From JBEVNX01 sp040507895 (lineage in GTDB: Bacteria > Desulfobacterota > Binatia > JACPRU01): 13,961 bases of DNA. Under the pieces are notes generated by a model that did not search any database, had not been told where the DNA came from, and worked only from the letters and a program-made list of their open reading frames with translations. The stretch lies in assembly GCA_040507895.1 (NCBI GenBank), contig JBEVNX010000138.1, positions 1-13,961 of the forward strand, written 5' to 3'. The translations under genes and the position numbers were made by a program. Below are positions 6,116-13,660 of this stretch, in pieces. Within the stretch, counting starts at the first letter, position 1; each line of letters begins with the position of its first letter.

Positions 6116-9100
6116 ATGAAGCGACCGGGCGCATCGAAGCGGGGAAAGCCGAAGTCGAGTCCGCGCGTACGGCAGCCTCGCCGGACCAACCCGACGGATG
6201 TGGAGGTCGAGGCCGACTCTTCTCCCGAGGCAGAAGATGTGGAGCACCGAGGGCAAGTGACCGGCCCGGCGATCCCGGTGGTCGGCGTCGGTGCTTCTGC
6301 GGGCGGCCTCGAAGCGTTCTCCGAAATCCTCGATGCGCTGGGAGCGCGGCCGGGAGTCGCGCTGGTGTTCGTCCAGCACCTCGCGCCCCAGCACGAGAGC
6401 GCCTTGCCGGCGTTGCTTTCTCGTCGAACGCAGATGCCCATCTTGCAGGTCACGCAGGGGACGTACATCGAGGCTGACCACGTCTACGTGATTCCGCCGA
6501 ATGCGCAGATGGAGATCGGGGATGGGCACCTCTATCTCAACTCCCGTCCCGACGATCGCACGCAGTACACGCCAATCGATTTCTTCTTCCGCTCGCTTGC
6601 AAGCACCGTAAACGGCGTGGCGATCGGCGTGGTGTTGTCGGGCTCGTCATCCGACGGCGCCGTGGGACTCCGCGAGATCAAAGCGATGGGCGGCATCACG
6701 ATCGCGCAGGACCCGGCGACGGCGCGCTACGACGGCATGCCGCGCGCCGCCATCGCCACGGGATCCGTCGATCTGGTGCTGAAGCCCGCGGACATCGCCA
6801 AGGAGATTGAACGCATCGGCAGGCATCCATACGCCCAGCCAGGCGAACGCGGCGCAGGCGAAGTCGCGCTGCGCGAAGATCAGCTGCGGCGTCTGGTGGC
6901 GCTGCTTCGCAACGCCAGCGGCATCGACTTCACGCACTACAAGTCGCCGACGATCCGCCGGCGCCTGCAGCGGCGCATGGTTCTCCTGAAGATGACCGAC
7001 GTCGCGCAGTACCTCAGCCATCTGCAGACCGACGCCGCGGAGGCGCAGCAACTGTCCCAGGACATTCTCATCCACGTGACGCGCTTCTTTCGAGATCCCG
7101 AGTCCTTCCAGGCCCTCGCGGCAGACGTCTTCCCGGACATCACCGCGAACCGGACGACCGACACGCCGATCCGGATCTGGGTGCCCGGCTGCTCCACCGG
7201 CGAGGAGGCGTACTCGGTGGCGATCGCGCTGCTCGAGCACCTCGGCGAGGAGGCGGCGTCGATCCCCGTCCAGATCTTCGCCACCGACGTGAGCGAAGCG
7301 GCCATCGACTCCGCCCGCGTCGGCCTGTATCCGCAGTCGATCGTCGCAGACGTCACGCCGGAGCGACTGCGACGCTTTTTTTCGATGAACGACGGCCACT
7401 ACCGGATCACCAAGGTCGTTCGCGACCTCTGCGTCTTCGCTCGCCAGGATCTCACGCGCGACCCGCCGTTCTCGAAGCTCGACCTCGTCCTCTGTCGCAA
7501 CGTGCTGATCTATCTCGCCCCGACACTGCAGAAAAAGCTCCTCAACGTCTTTCACTACTCGCTGAGGGCGTCGGGCTACCTGATGCTCGGCCACGCCGAG
7601 ACGACCGGCCCGTACACCGACTTGTTCTCGATGACCAACAAGCGCCACCGCATCTACCGCAAGAAGGCAGACAAGAGTGGGGATGCCGTGGCCTTCCCCG
7701 TCGAGTTTGGCGCCGCGCGGGGAGTCGCCGCAGGGCGGAGGCCGCAAGAGCACCGGGCCCAGGCCTCGTTTCAGAGCGAGGCACAACGTCTGCTGCTCGA
7801 GCGCTACGCGCCCCCCGGAGTGATCGTCGACGACGACCTACGGATCGTACAGTTCATCGGGCACACGGGGAGATATCTCGAGCCGGCGCCCGGCGAAGCG
7901 AATCTGACGCTTCCGAAAATGGTGCGAGAAGGCCTGCTCCACGGGTTGCGAACCGCTTTTCAACAGTCACGCCGGGAAGGGGGCGCGGTGCGACGCAGTG
8001 GACTGCAGGTCCGCACCAATGGCCACGACGTCGAGGTGAGCCTCGAGGTGATCCCTTTCGGGGAGAGCACGGGAAAGGATCGCCACTACCTCGTATTGTT
8101 CCAGGAGACACCCTTGCTCGAGGTCAAGCAGCCGGCGGGCGGGGGCAAGGCCGCAGGGAAACGGCGCGGCGCGTCGGGCGATTCGCGCGTGCCCAAGCTC
8201 GAGCAGGAGCTAGCGGCGAACCGGGACTACCTGCAGTCGATCATCCAGGAGCTCGAGGCCGCCAACGAAGAGCTGCAGTCCGCGAACGAGGAGATTCTGT
8301 CGAGCAACGAGGAGCTGCAATCGACGAACGAAGAGCTCGATACGGCCAAGGAAGAGCTGCAGTCGACGAACGAGGAGCTCAACACCGTGAACGAGGAGCT
8401 CCACGGGCGCAACGACGAGCTGTCGCGCGCAAACAGCGATCTCCTCAACCTGATCAACAGCGTGGAGGTGGCGTTGGTGATCGTCGAGAACGATTTGCGG
8501 ATCCGGCGGTTCACGCCGAAGGCGGAACGGTTGTTGAACCTGATCGCCAGCGACGTGGGCCGGCCGATCGGCCACATCAAGCCCAACATCGACTGCCCGG
8601 ATCTCGAAGCGCTGATCCACGAGGCAATCAACTCGGCCGTGCTTCAGGAGCGCGCGGTGGATTCGCAGGGACGCTGGCTGTCGTTGCAGATCCGCCCGTA
8701 CAAGAGCTTGGACAATCGCATCGAAGGAGCGGTGCTCGCGCTCTTCGACAACGAGCTGCTGATGCGGCACGAGGGCGGGAGGATGCGCGACTATGCAGAG
8801 GTGCTCTTTCGAACGGTGAGCGCGCCCCTCGTGGAATTGGACGGAGATCTGAGGGTCCGTCGCGTGAATCCCGCCTTTTCGACCAAGTTCGGCGTGCTGG
8901 CGGGCGCGGCGGAAGGCCGGCTCTTCCACGAGATCGGCGACGGGCAGTGGAACTTCGCGGAGATTCGCTCGCTGCTGAGCGAGGTCGCATCGAGGAACGA
9001 GAACGTCGAGGGGCGTAGGATAAATCACGACTTCCCGTCCCTCGGGCACCGTGACATGCTCGTCAGTGCCCGCCGCGTTCCGGGTCAGCCGGCCGATCGA

Positions 9101-9148
9101 CCGCTCGTGCTGCTCGCAATCGAGGACGCGACGGCATGGAGTAGCTGA
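6116..9148 (+). CDS. CheB-CheR-PAS fusion sensory protein
   Basis: This 1010-residue protein has, in order: a basic tail (1-50); a CheB methylesterase domain (about 52-235) with Ser61 in GASAGG, His88 in QHLAP and Asp180 in SSSDGAVG as the catalytic triad; a CheR methyltransferase domain (about 250-516) with FFRDPESF, the SAM-binding GCSTGEEAYS (358-367) and CRNVLIYL; a PAS-like segment (555-665); a long heptad coiled coil (694-775); and two PAS domains (about 778-885 and 893-1005). There is no N-terminal receiver as in classical CheB. The CheB and CheR activities would remove and add methyl groups on glutamates of a receptor or partner, with the PAS domains as sensors. The catalytic residues look intact. 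ATG 6116 has AGAGGA about 9 bases upstream. The stop codon overlaps the next gene's start, so the two are translationally coupled. Homologues often continue into a histidine kinase in one chain; here the kinase is the separate next gene. Confidence 0.93.
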   Translation: MKRPGASKRGKPKSSPRVRQPRRTNPTDVEVEADSSPEAEDVEHRGQVTGPAIPVVGVGASAGGLEAFSEILDALGARPGVALVFVQHLAPQHESALPALLSRRTQMPILQVTQGTYIEADHVYVIPPNAQMEIGDGHLYLNSRPDDRTQYTPIDFFFRSLASTVNGVAIGVVLSGSSSDGAVGLREIKAMGGITIAQDPATARYDGMPRAAIATGSVDLVLKPADIAKEIERIGRHPYAQPGERGAGEVALREDQLRRLVALLRNASGIDFTHYKSPTIRRRLQRRMVLLKMTDVAQYLSHLQTDAAEAQQLSQDILIHVTRFFRDPESFQALAADVFPDITANRTTDTPIRIWVPGCSTGEEAYSVAIALLEHLGEEAASIPVQIFATDVSEAAIDSARVGLYPQSIVADVTPERLRRFFSMNDGHYRITKVVRDLCVFARQDLTRDPPFSKLDLVLCRNVLIYLAPTLQKKLLNVFHYSLRASGYLMLGHAETTGPYTDLFSMTNKRHRIYRKKADKSGDAVAFPVEFGAARGVAAGRRPQEHRAQASFQSEAQRLLLERYAPPGVIVDDDLRIVQFIGHTGRYLEPAPGEANLTLPKMVREGLLHGLRTAFQQSRREGGAVRRSGLQVRTNGHDVEVSLEVIPFGESTGKDRHYLVLFQETPLLEVKQPAGGGKAAGKRRGASGDSRVPKLEQELAANRDYLQSIIQELEAANEELQSANEEILSSNEELQSTNEELDTAKEELQSTNEELNTVNEELHGRNDELSRANSDLLNLINSVEVALVIVENDLRIRRFTPKAERLLNLIASDVGRPIGHIKPNIDCPDLEALIHEAINSAVLQERAVDSQGRWLSLQIRPYKSLDNRIEGAVLALFDNELLMRHEGGRMRDYAEVLFRTVSAPLVELDGDLRVRRVNPAFSTKFGVLAGAAEGRLFHEIGDGQWNFAEIRSLLSEVASRNENVEGRRINHDFPSLGHRDMLVSARRVPGQPADRPLVLLAIEDATAWSS
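8264..8402 (+). repeat. Internal tandem heptad repeat (coiled coil) in CheB/CheR fusion
   Basis: About 46 codons encode near-exact repeats of a seven-residue unit of the type NEELQST (residues 717-762), giving repeated DNA around GAAGAGCTGCAGTCG. This is the standard signalling coiled coil of CheB/CheR-PAS proteins that joins the enzymatic half to the PAS half. The repeated DNA makes it a likely site of length variation by slippage. Confidence 0.85.
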
Positions 9149-10821
9149 TGCCGACCAAGGGCGGACCGAAGCCTCGCACGCGCCGCGAGGGGCCAGTTTG
9201 CCGCACGCGACGCACTCGCCATGCAGGGCCGCATGCAGCCGCTCCTGCGCGCGGCGGACGCGAGGGGCTCTACGTTGAACGCGTCGCCGAGCTCACCCAC
9301 ATCCTCGAGCACTACCGCGACCTGTTCGACAACGCCCCGATCCCCTACGTGATGCTCGACCCGCTCGGCGTCATCATAGAGGCGAACCTGACCTATGCGG
9401 ATCTCGTGCAAGTGCCGCGCCGGGCGCTCGTCGGCAAACCCCTCGTACACGCGCTGGTCGAGCAGGACCGCAAATCGTTCTACGGTCACATGCGGCGCTG
9501 CCGCCGCGACAACGCGGCTCGAACGGAGGTCCAACTCGAGGCTCAGAGCGGCACGATCGTCCCGGTGGAGCTCGACAGCCGCCTTGCTCCGGGGATTGGG
9601 AACGAGCCACCCCGCTTTCGCACGGCGATCATCGACCTGAGAGAGCGGCAGCAGGTCGAGAACGCTCGAGTGGCGGCCGACCGCGAACGCCAGAGCGCCG
9701 AGCAGCGCGAACAACAGGCACAAGCTGCGAACGACGCGAAGGATCGCTTCCTCGCCGAGCTGTCCCACGAGCTGCGCACGCCGCTGACGCCGATCCTCGC
9801 CGCCATCACGACGCTGGCAGGTGACGCGAACCTGGCGGAGGGTCTGCGTCCGACGATCGCGATGATCCATCGCAACATGCAAGCCGAAGTGCGGCTCATC
9901 GACGAGCTGCTCGACGTGAGCCGGATGGGGCGGCGTCGTCCGCAGCTCGAGCTCGAGTCGGTGGACGCGCACGCCGCGATTCAGGAGGTCGCTGGGGAGC
10001 TCGGACACCAGTTCCAGGGGAAAGGGGTCGATTTATCCCTGCGGCTCAACGCTGGCGACACCCGGATTCGGGCCGATCAACTGCGCTTGCACCAGATCCT
10101 GTGGAACGTGGTCTCGAACGCGCTTCAGAATACGGATACGCTCGGATCGGTCGTCGTCACCACGTCGAACATCGACAGCGACCTGCGGATCGTCGTGCGG
10201 GACGATGGCGTCGGCATCGCCGCCGAGCAGCTCGAGGACGTCTTCCGACCGTTCTTCCGCGAGGACGGCAAGCGCGGCGAGGGCCTCGGCCTCGGGTTGG
10301 CGATCGTCAAGAACCTCGTCGAAGCCCATCGCGGCCGCATCCACGCCTTCAGCGCGGGCAAGGGCAGGGGTGCGACGTTCGCAATCGAGCTGCCGCTGCC
10401 GGAATCAGAGCCCCCTGCGGTTGCTCCGCCCGCTACGAACAAACAACCCGCCGTCGCACCCTCGGCGCAACGACGCGTACTCCTCGTCGAGGATCACGCC
10501 GACACGCGAGAGGCGCTGCAGATGTTCCTCGAGATGAAAGGCTACGAAGTGAGGCTCGCCAAGGACGCGAGATCGGCACTCGAGGCTGCGCGCGAGCCCG
10601 TCGACGTCGTCGTTTGCGACATCGGCCTGCCGGATGAAAGCGGGTTTGACGTGATTCGCAAGATCTCGGCCGAGCGGCCGGTCAAGGCGATCGCACTCAC
10701 GGGCTACGGCGGGCCGCGCGAACAACGGCTCGCCATCGAGGCGGGATTCGCCGCTCATTTGACGAAGCCGGTCGGAGCGGAAAAGCTCGCAGAGGCCATC
10801 GAGCGATTGTTCGCCACGTAG
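9148..10821 (+). CDS. PAS hybrid histidine kinase with C-terminal receiver
   Basis: This 557-residue cytosolic protein (no membrane segment) has a basic leader (1-40), a PAS domain (about 52-165), a short coiled coil (165-198), a HisKA dimerisation domain with phosphoacceptor His207 in SHELRTP, a HATPase domain with N-box NVVSNAL (320-326), G1 DDGVGI (352-357) and G2 GLGLGLAIVK (379-388), a Pro/Ala linker (420-440), and a receiver domain (443-555) with Asp491 in CDIGLPD and Lys540 in LTKPV. It should autophosphorylate His207 and pass the phosphate to Asp491. No DNA-binding or HPt output follows, so a separate partner is needed. The start ATG overlaps the previous stop by one base (TGATG), with GGAG about 6 bases upstream. 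This strongly couples its production to the CheB/CheR-PAS protein. Together the two resemble the single-chain CheB-CheR-PAS-kinase proteins, split in two. Confidence 0.92.
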   Translation: MPTKGGPKPRTRREGPVCRTRRTRHAGPHAAAPARGGREGLYVERVAELTHILEHYRDLFDNAPIPYVMLDPLGVIIEANLTYADLVQVPRRALVGKPLVHALVEQDRKSFYGHMRRCRRDNAARTEVQLEAQSGTIVPVELDSRLAPGIGNEPPRFRTAIIDLRERQQVENARVAADRERQSAEQREQQAQAANDAKDRFLAELSHELRTPLTPILAAITTLAGDANLAEGLRPTIAMIHRNMQAEVRLIDELLDVSRMGRRRPQLELESVDAHAAIQEVAGELGHQFQGKGVDLSLRLNAGDTRIRADQLRLHQILWNVVSNALQNTDTLGSVVVTTSNIDSDLRIVVRDDGVGIAAEQLEDVFRPFFREDGKRGEGLGLGLAIVKNLVEAHRGRIHAFSAGKGRGATFAIELPLPESEPPAVAPPATNKQPAVAPSAQRRVLLVEDHADTREALQMFLEMKGYEVRLAKDARSALEAAREPVDVVVCDIGLPDESGFDVIRKISAERPVKAIALTGYGGPREQRLAIEAGFAAHLTKPVGAEKLAEAIERLFAT

Positions 10822-10839
10822 ACGCGCGTTTCTGCGAGA

Positions 10840-10929
10840 TCACGGCGAGCTACCTCCATCCAGGGATTTTTCCATCTCGGGCGACGCACGCACGACGGGA
10901 TAGAGAACCGTCTCTTCCGCATGCACCAT
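10840..10929 (-). pseudogene. Possible second hemerythrin-like fragment
   Basis: A 29-codon minus-strand frame (ATG 10929 to TGA 10842-10840) reads MVHAEETVLYPVVRASPEME. The HAEExVLYPxV pattern resembles the third helix of hemerythrin-type HHE domains, where a His and Glu bind the di-iron site. A stop codon directly precedes the ATG in frame, no ribosome-binding site is evident, and the DNA up to the epimerase stop does not give the missing helices in any one frame. It may be the scrap of a decayed gene, in the same orientation as the epimerase just upstream of it. It is short enough that chance resemblance is a real possibility. Confidence 0.25.
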
Positions 10930-10996
10930 CTAAAACGCTGAGGCGCCGCCCATGGTCGCATGGAAGCCACGGCTCCAGAGCGAACAATTCGTCGAC

Positions 10997-12067
10997 CTAG
11001 CCCGATGCCGATTTCCGGCGCGCGCCCTTCAACGCTGGCCGATTCCGGTCCGGGACTCTACGGACCTGGAACGATGCGCTCGTTGATGCCGACAGCGGCG
11101 GCGTCGCCGCGCTCGAGCCGAGTCGCATGCCTTCGAGGATCTCGAGCAGTGCATCACGGGATGAATGGCGCGGTGACCATCCGAGTGCGCGGCGCGCGCG
11201 CGTCGTATCGAGGAGGGGAGTTTCCAGCGCGAGATCCAGCCAGCCGGCCTCGCTCGGTTGCATTCTCAGATGCCAGGCAGCGCTGACGAGCGCGCGGACC
11301 ACCCGCGCCGGCACCGGCACCTGCCAGGCGCCGAACATCCTCGCTAGCTCGCTCGGGTCGATCACGGGCTCGGCTGCGATATTGAAGGCCCCCCGTGCAT
11401 CGCCGAGGATCGCGAGTCGATAGGCTTGACCGACGTCCTTCGAGTGCACCGCTTGGAACCGAAGTCGAGGAATGCGCGGGACGGCGCGGATCAGCTTTGG
11501 ATGGAGCAGCGAAGCGGGAAACAGCGGGCCGAGAAACAGCCGGCGAATCTCCGACGCGGCCTCGCGTTTGAAGACGAGCGCCTTGCGCAGCCTGACCACT
11601 CGGAGGTCTTGCTCGAATGCATCGAGCAACCGCTCGACCTCCGATTTTTGGCTCGAGTACGTGCTGGTCGGGATGCCGTAGGTCGGCCAGCTTTCGTCGA
11701 CCCGACGGTCCTTCGGCCCAGGTGAATAGACGCCCACCGAGGATGCGTAGACGAGCGCCGGAACGCCGGCATCGGTGGTTGCTCGGAAGACTCGCTCGCT
11801 GCCGCGGACGTTCGCCCGCCGCATGGTCTCGATGTCTCGCGACGGCTGGATCATCCAGGCGAGATGGACGACGGCATCAGCGCCACGGAAGATCCGTACG
11901 AGATCGGCGGTGGTGACGTCCGCGGCGATCCACGCCGTCTTGGGTGGAACGATGATTGGGCGCCGCCGCGCGAGACCCACGATCGACCTGACGCGAGCAT
12001 CTTGCGCCAGAGCCTCGATGACGCTCGTTCCGACGTTCCCGGTGGCCCCGGTGATCACGACCCGCAT
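10997..12067 (-). CDS. NAD-dependent epimerase/dehydratase (extended SDR)
   Basis: This 356-residue Rossmann-fold enzyme begins MRVVITGATGNVG, with the cofactor-binding glycine motif at residues 7-13. DAVVHLAW (64-71), a serine pair in YASSVGVYS and the catalytic pair Tyr137/Lys141 (YSSQK) place it in the extended short-chain dehydrogenase family, near UDP-sugar epimerases and related NAD(P)-dependent oxidoreductases. Residues after about 205 form the variable substrate domain, including FQAVHSKDVGQAYRLAI and FNIAAEP. The tail after 325 is low in complexity. The substrate cannot be assigned: no sugar-nucleotide or lipid pathway genes lie beside it. The frame is open upstream to 12583, but that stretch runs opposite the SYLF gene and lacks similarity, so ATG 12067 before the glycine motif is the start. 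It is divergent from the SYLF gene. Confidence 0.88.
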   Translation of the reverse strand: MRVVITGATGNVGTSVIEALAQDARVRSIVGLARRRPIIVPPKTAWIAADVTTADLVRIFRGADAVVHLAWMIQPSRDIETMRRANVRGSERVFRATTDAGVPALVYASSVGVYSPGPKDRRVDESWPTYGIPTSTYSSQKSEVERLLDAFEQDLRVVRLRKALVFKREAASEIRRLFLGPLFPASLLHPKLIRAVPRIPRLRFQAVHSKDVGQAYRLAILGDARGAFNIAAEPVIDPSELARMFGAWQVPVPARVVRALVSAAWHLRMQPSEAGWLDLALETPLLDTTRARRALGWSPRHSSRDALLEILEGMRLGSSAATPPLSASTSASFQVRRVPDRNRPALKGARRKSASG

Positions 12068-12299
12068 GTTCCGATCGAACCCCGTGGCGGGTCGGCGGTC
12101 GTTCACGCGATCGCATCCGTAGTGCATTCGGCAGGCTATCGATCGGCCACGCTTTTCGACTACGCGCCGCACTTTTGGCAGGCGCTGAGCGAGTCTGACG
12201 AAAAATTGCCGAGAAGCCGCGACCGCGTTGCGGTGTTGTATCTGTACAGCACGATGAACACGCGCCGAGCACCGAGAGCAAACCAACGGAGGTTGACTC
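12068..12299. other. Divergent intergenic region, epimerase and SYLF genes
   Basis: These 232 bases must carry promoters for both directions. The stretch 12222-12234 forms a perfect small hairpin (ACCGC, GTT, GCGGT). A weak sigma-54-like element lies at 12175-12190. Immediately before the SYLF ATG there is a clear GGAGGT ribosome-binding site. No gene-sized frame here has a recognisable product. Confidence 0.35.
12175..12190 (+). promoter_or_regulatory. Weak sigma-54-like promoter candidate
   Basis: TTGGCAGGCGCTGAGC keeps the essential GG and GC dinucleotides ten bases apart and matches much of the TGGCACG-N4-TTGC consensus. It has G in place of C at one position and GAGC in place of TTGC. 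Its direction and distance (about 110 bases) suit transcription of the SYLF gene. No nearby enhancer-binding protein gene supports it, so this is a tentative call. Confidence 0.18.
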
Positions 12300-13001
12300 A
12301 TGAGGCTCGCACTACCGATCGCGCTCACTTTGCTGATTGCTGCCGGCTTGGCCGCCCCTCCCGACTCTGCGGCTGGGCTCCAGGATGATGTCGACCAGGC
12401 GGTCACGATTCTGCAGCGTTTCAAGGACATGCCGGAACAGGCCATTCCCGACCATGTGATGAAGAGTGCGAAAGGACTGGCAATCATGACCGCTGTGAAA
12501 GCCGGCTTCATTTTCAGCGGCCAGGGCGGCAAGGGGATCGTCGTGGCGCGCACCGAACACGGTTGGAGCGGTCCATCCGCCATAGGGACTGGGAGTGCGG
12601 GCTTCGGCTTTCAGGCCGGGATCCAAGTAGCCGAGTTCGTCTTCGTGCTGAATACGGATGAGGCCGTGAAAGCGTTCGCACACCGTGCCAACGTGAAACT
12701 CGGCGGCGACATCAGCGTGGCCGCCGGCCCGATCGGGCGGGCTGCCGGAGCGGGCGTCACGCCGATGGCTGCAATTTACACGTACAGTCGAAACCAGGGG
12801 CTGTTTGCGGGCGTGTCCCTAGAGGGAACCGTGATCGTCTCGAGAAACGATGCAAACAAAGAATACTATGGAAGAGACGTGATGCCGAAAGAGATCTTGG
12901 CCGGCGGGGTGAAGCCGCCCCCAGGTGCGGAAAAGCTGATCGCAGAGCTCAAGCGCACCCAGGTTGCTCGTGCGGACGCCCCTCCCTCCGTATCTCCGTG
13001 A
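12300..13001 (+). CDS. Exported SYLF (Ysc84-like) lipid-binding domain protein
   Basis: This 233-residue protein starts with a short n-region and hydrophobic stretch (MRLALPIALTLLIAAGLA), a likely Sec signal peptide cut somewhere around residues 19-26, so it should act in the periplasm or at the outer membrane. It has no lipobox cysteine. The mature part is a SYLF domain: IPDHVMKSAKGLAIMTAVKA (49-68), FIFSGQGGKGIVVAR, the glycine-rich GTGSAGFGFQAGIQVAEFVF (96-115), GGDISVAAGPIGRAAG and YTYSRNQGLFAGVSLEG (160-176). Eukaryotic SYLF domains bind phosphoinositides; bacterial members are of unknown role but probably bind membranes. The ATG is preceded by GGAGGT at ideal spacing. The last 15 residues are a disordered tail. 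It is divergent from the epimerase, with a YtxH-like gene downstream on the same strand. Confidence 0.93.
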   Translation: MRLALPIALTLLIAAGLAAPPDSAAGLQDDVDQAVTILQRFKDMPEQAIPDHVMKSAKGLAIMTAVKAGFIFSGQGGKGIVVARTEHGWSGPSAIGTGSAGFGFQAGIQVAEFVFVLNTDEAVKAFAHRANVKLGGDISVAAGPIGRAAGAGVTPMAAIYTYSRNQGLFAGVSLEGTVIVSRNDANKEYYGRDVMPKEILAGGVKPPPGAEKLIAELKRTQVARADAPPSVSP

Positions 13002-13031
13002 GCGTGCAAAAGAGCGACTGCGCGTCCTTGG

Positions 13032-13078
13032 GTCAGTCGGATCCTGCGGTCTGAGTAGCTCCCTGACTTCACAGGATC
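13032..13078. repeat. Interlocked inverted repeats downstream of SYLF gene
   Basis: GATCCTG at 13040-13046 is perfectly complementary to CAGGATC at 13072-13078. A second pair, GTCAG at 13032-13036 and CTGAC at 13063-13067, crosses it, so both together would make a pseudoknot rather than a simple hairpin. No T-tract follows. It sits between the SYLF and YtxH-like genes and could act as a terminator, an RNA processing element or a leader structure for the downstream gene. The shorter arm could be chance. Confidence 0.3.
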
Positions 13079-13123
13079 GTTAGCGCAATCTGAGTCGGTG
13101 ATGCTCGGCGAAGGAGACTGCCA

Positions 13124-13375
13124 ATGGAAACCTCTTGGATCCCCTCCCGGATGCTCCGGAAATCATCTTCAGCAACCAACAGCGTGGTCGTCGAGGCTTT
13201 CGCCGCAGGTTTCCTAATCGGCGCGGGAGTAGCGCTGCTTCTCGCACCCAAGACCGGCGCCGAGATGCGGCTCGCCCTAGCCCGGCGTTTCAGCTTCGAC
13301 AAGAACGAGGAATTCGCTGACAAGGTGCGCGAGCACGGCGGCCTGCCAGGTCCATACAAGCACCTCGCCCCATAG
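13124..13375 (+). CDS. YtxH-like small membrane protein
   Basis: This 83-residue protein has a single hydrophobic, glycine/alanine-rich segment (residues 24-41, EAFAAGFLIGAGVALLLAP) followed directly by KTGAEMRLALARRF. That is the YtxH-family signature: a one-pass membrane helix, an APKTG/APKSG turn and an amphipathic helix. Family members are small stress- or envelope-associated proteins of unknown mechanism. This protein is shorter than many members, whose helical tails run longer; here the tail ends in GGLPGPYKHLAP. The ATG has AAGGAG about 7 bases upstream. It follows the SYLF gene by 122 bases, with an inverted repeat in between, and the pair may form one envelope-stress transcript. Confidence 0.8.
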   Translation: METSWIPSRMLRKSSSATNSVVVEAFAAGFLIGAGVALLLAPKTGAEMRLALARRFSFDKNEEFADKVREHGGLPGPYKHLAP

Positions 13376-13390
13376 GCTCGTCGCGACGCT

Positions 13391-13660
13391 TTGACCATCC
13401 AGTCCGCGATCCGGATCGCCGGCGTGACCGCGCTCTCGCTAAGGGCCGCGAACTCTGAGGCGAGGCGATTCGAGAAGCCTCCTGCTGTCACTCATAGGGC
13501 TTCGCCTAGAGGATCCCTACGCGACCAGCTCGATGAATGGGGGTTGATCTGGGTAGGGGTAGCCTCCGCCCAGGGCAGGCGAACGGCGCAAACGGACCTG
13601 GAGGCCATCTCGCATCGATCGCTCAGCGATGAAACGAGCCTGGCGGTAACGGAAGCATGA
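13391..13660 (+). CDS. Doubtful 89-codon ORF, unrecognised
   Basis: This frame would use a TTG start at 13391 with no visible ribosome-binding site and encode 89 residues with no motif I recognise. Its only positive sign is that its stop overlaps the ATG of the next gene (ATGA at 13657-13660), the arrangement seen in translationally coupled genes. Its composition is no more protein-like than the opposite-strand frames in the same place. Otherwise this stretch (13376-13656) is intergenic; it also carries a 13-base palindrome at 13618-13630. Confidence 0.15.
   Translation: MTIQSAIRIAGVTALSLRAANSEARRFEKPPAVTHRASPRGSLRDQLDEWGLIWVGVASAQGRRTAQTDLEAISHRSLSDETSLAVTEA
13618..13630. repeat. 13-base palindrome upstream of zinc-ribbon gene
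   Basis: ATCGCT and AGCGAT flank a single C, giving a perfect odd-length palindrome 26 bases before the ATG at 13657. This is a typical position and size for a repressor operator covering a promoter or ribosome-binding region. The regulator is unknown, and chance is possible in GC-rich DNA. Confidence 0.25.

Noticed and set aside
6647..7786. 379-codon minus-strand open frame
   Set aside because: It is antisense to the CheB/CheR coding region, whose catalytic motifs are intact; it has no recognisable domain.
8210..9049. 279-codon minus-strand frame with repetitive leucine/valine-rich sequence
   Set aside because: Its repetitive look is only the antisense image of the coiled-coil heptads in the CheB/CheR fusion.
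12068..12583. N-terminal extension of the epimerase frame to 12583
   Set aside because: It runs antisense through the start of the SYLF gene and has no domain similarity; the Rossmann motif begins directly after ATG 12067.
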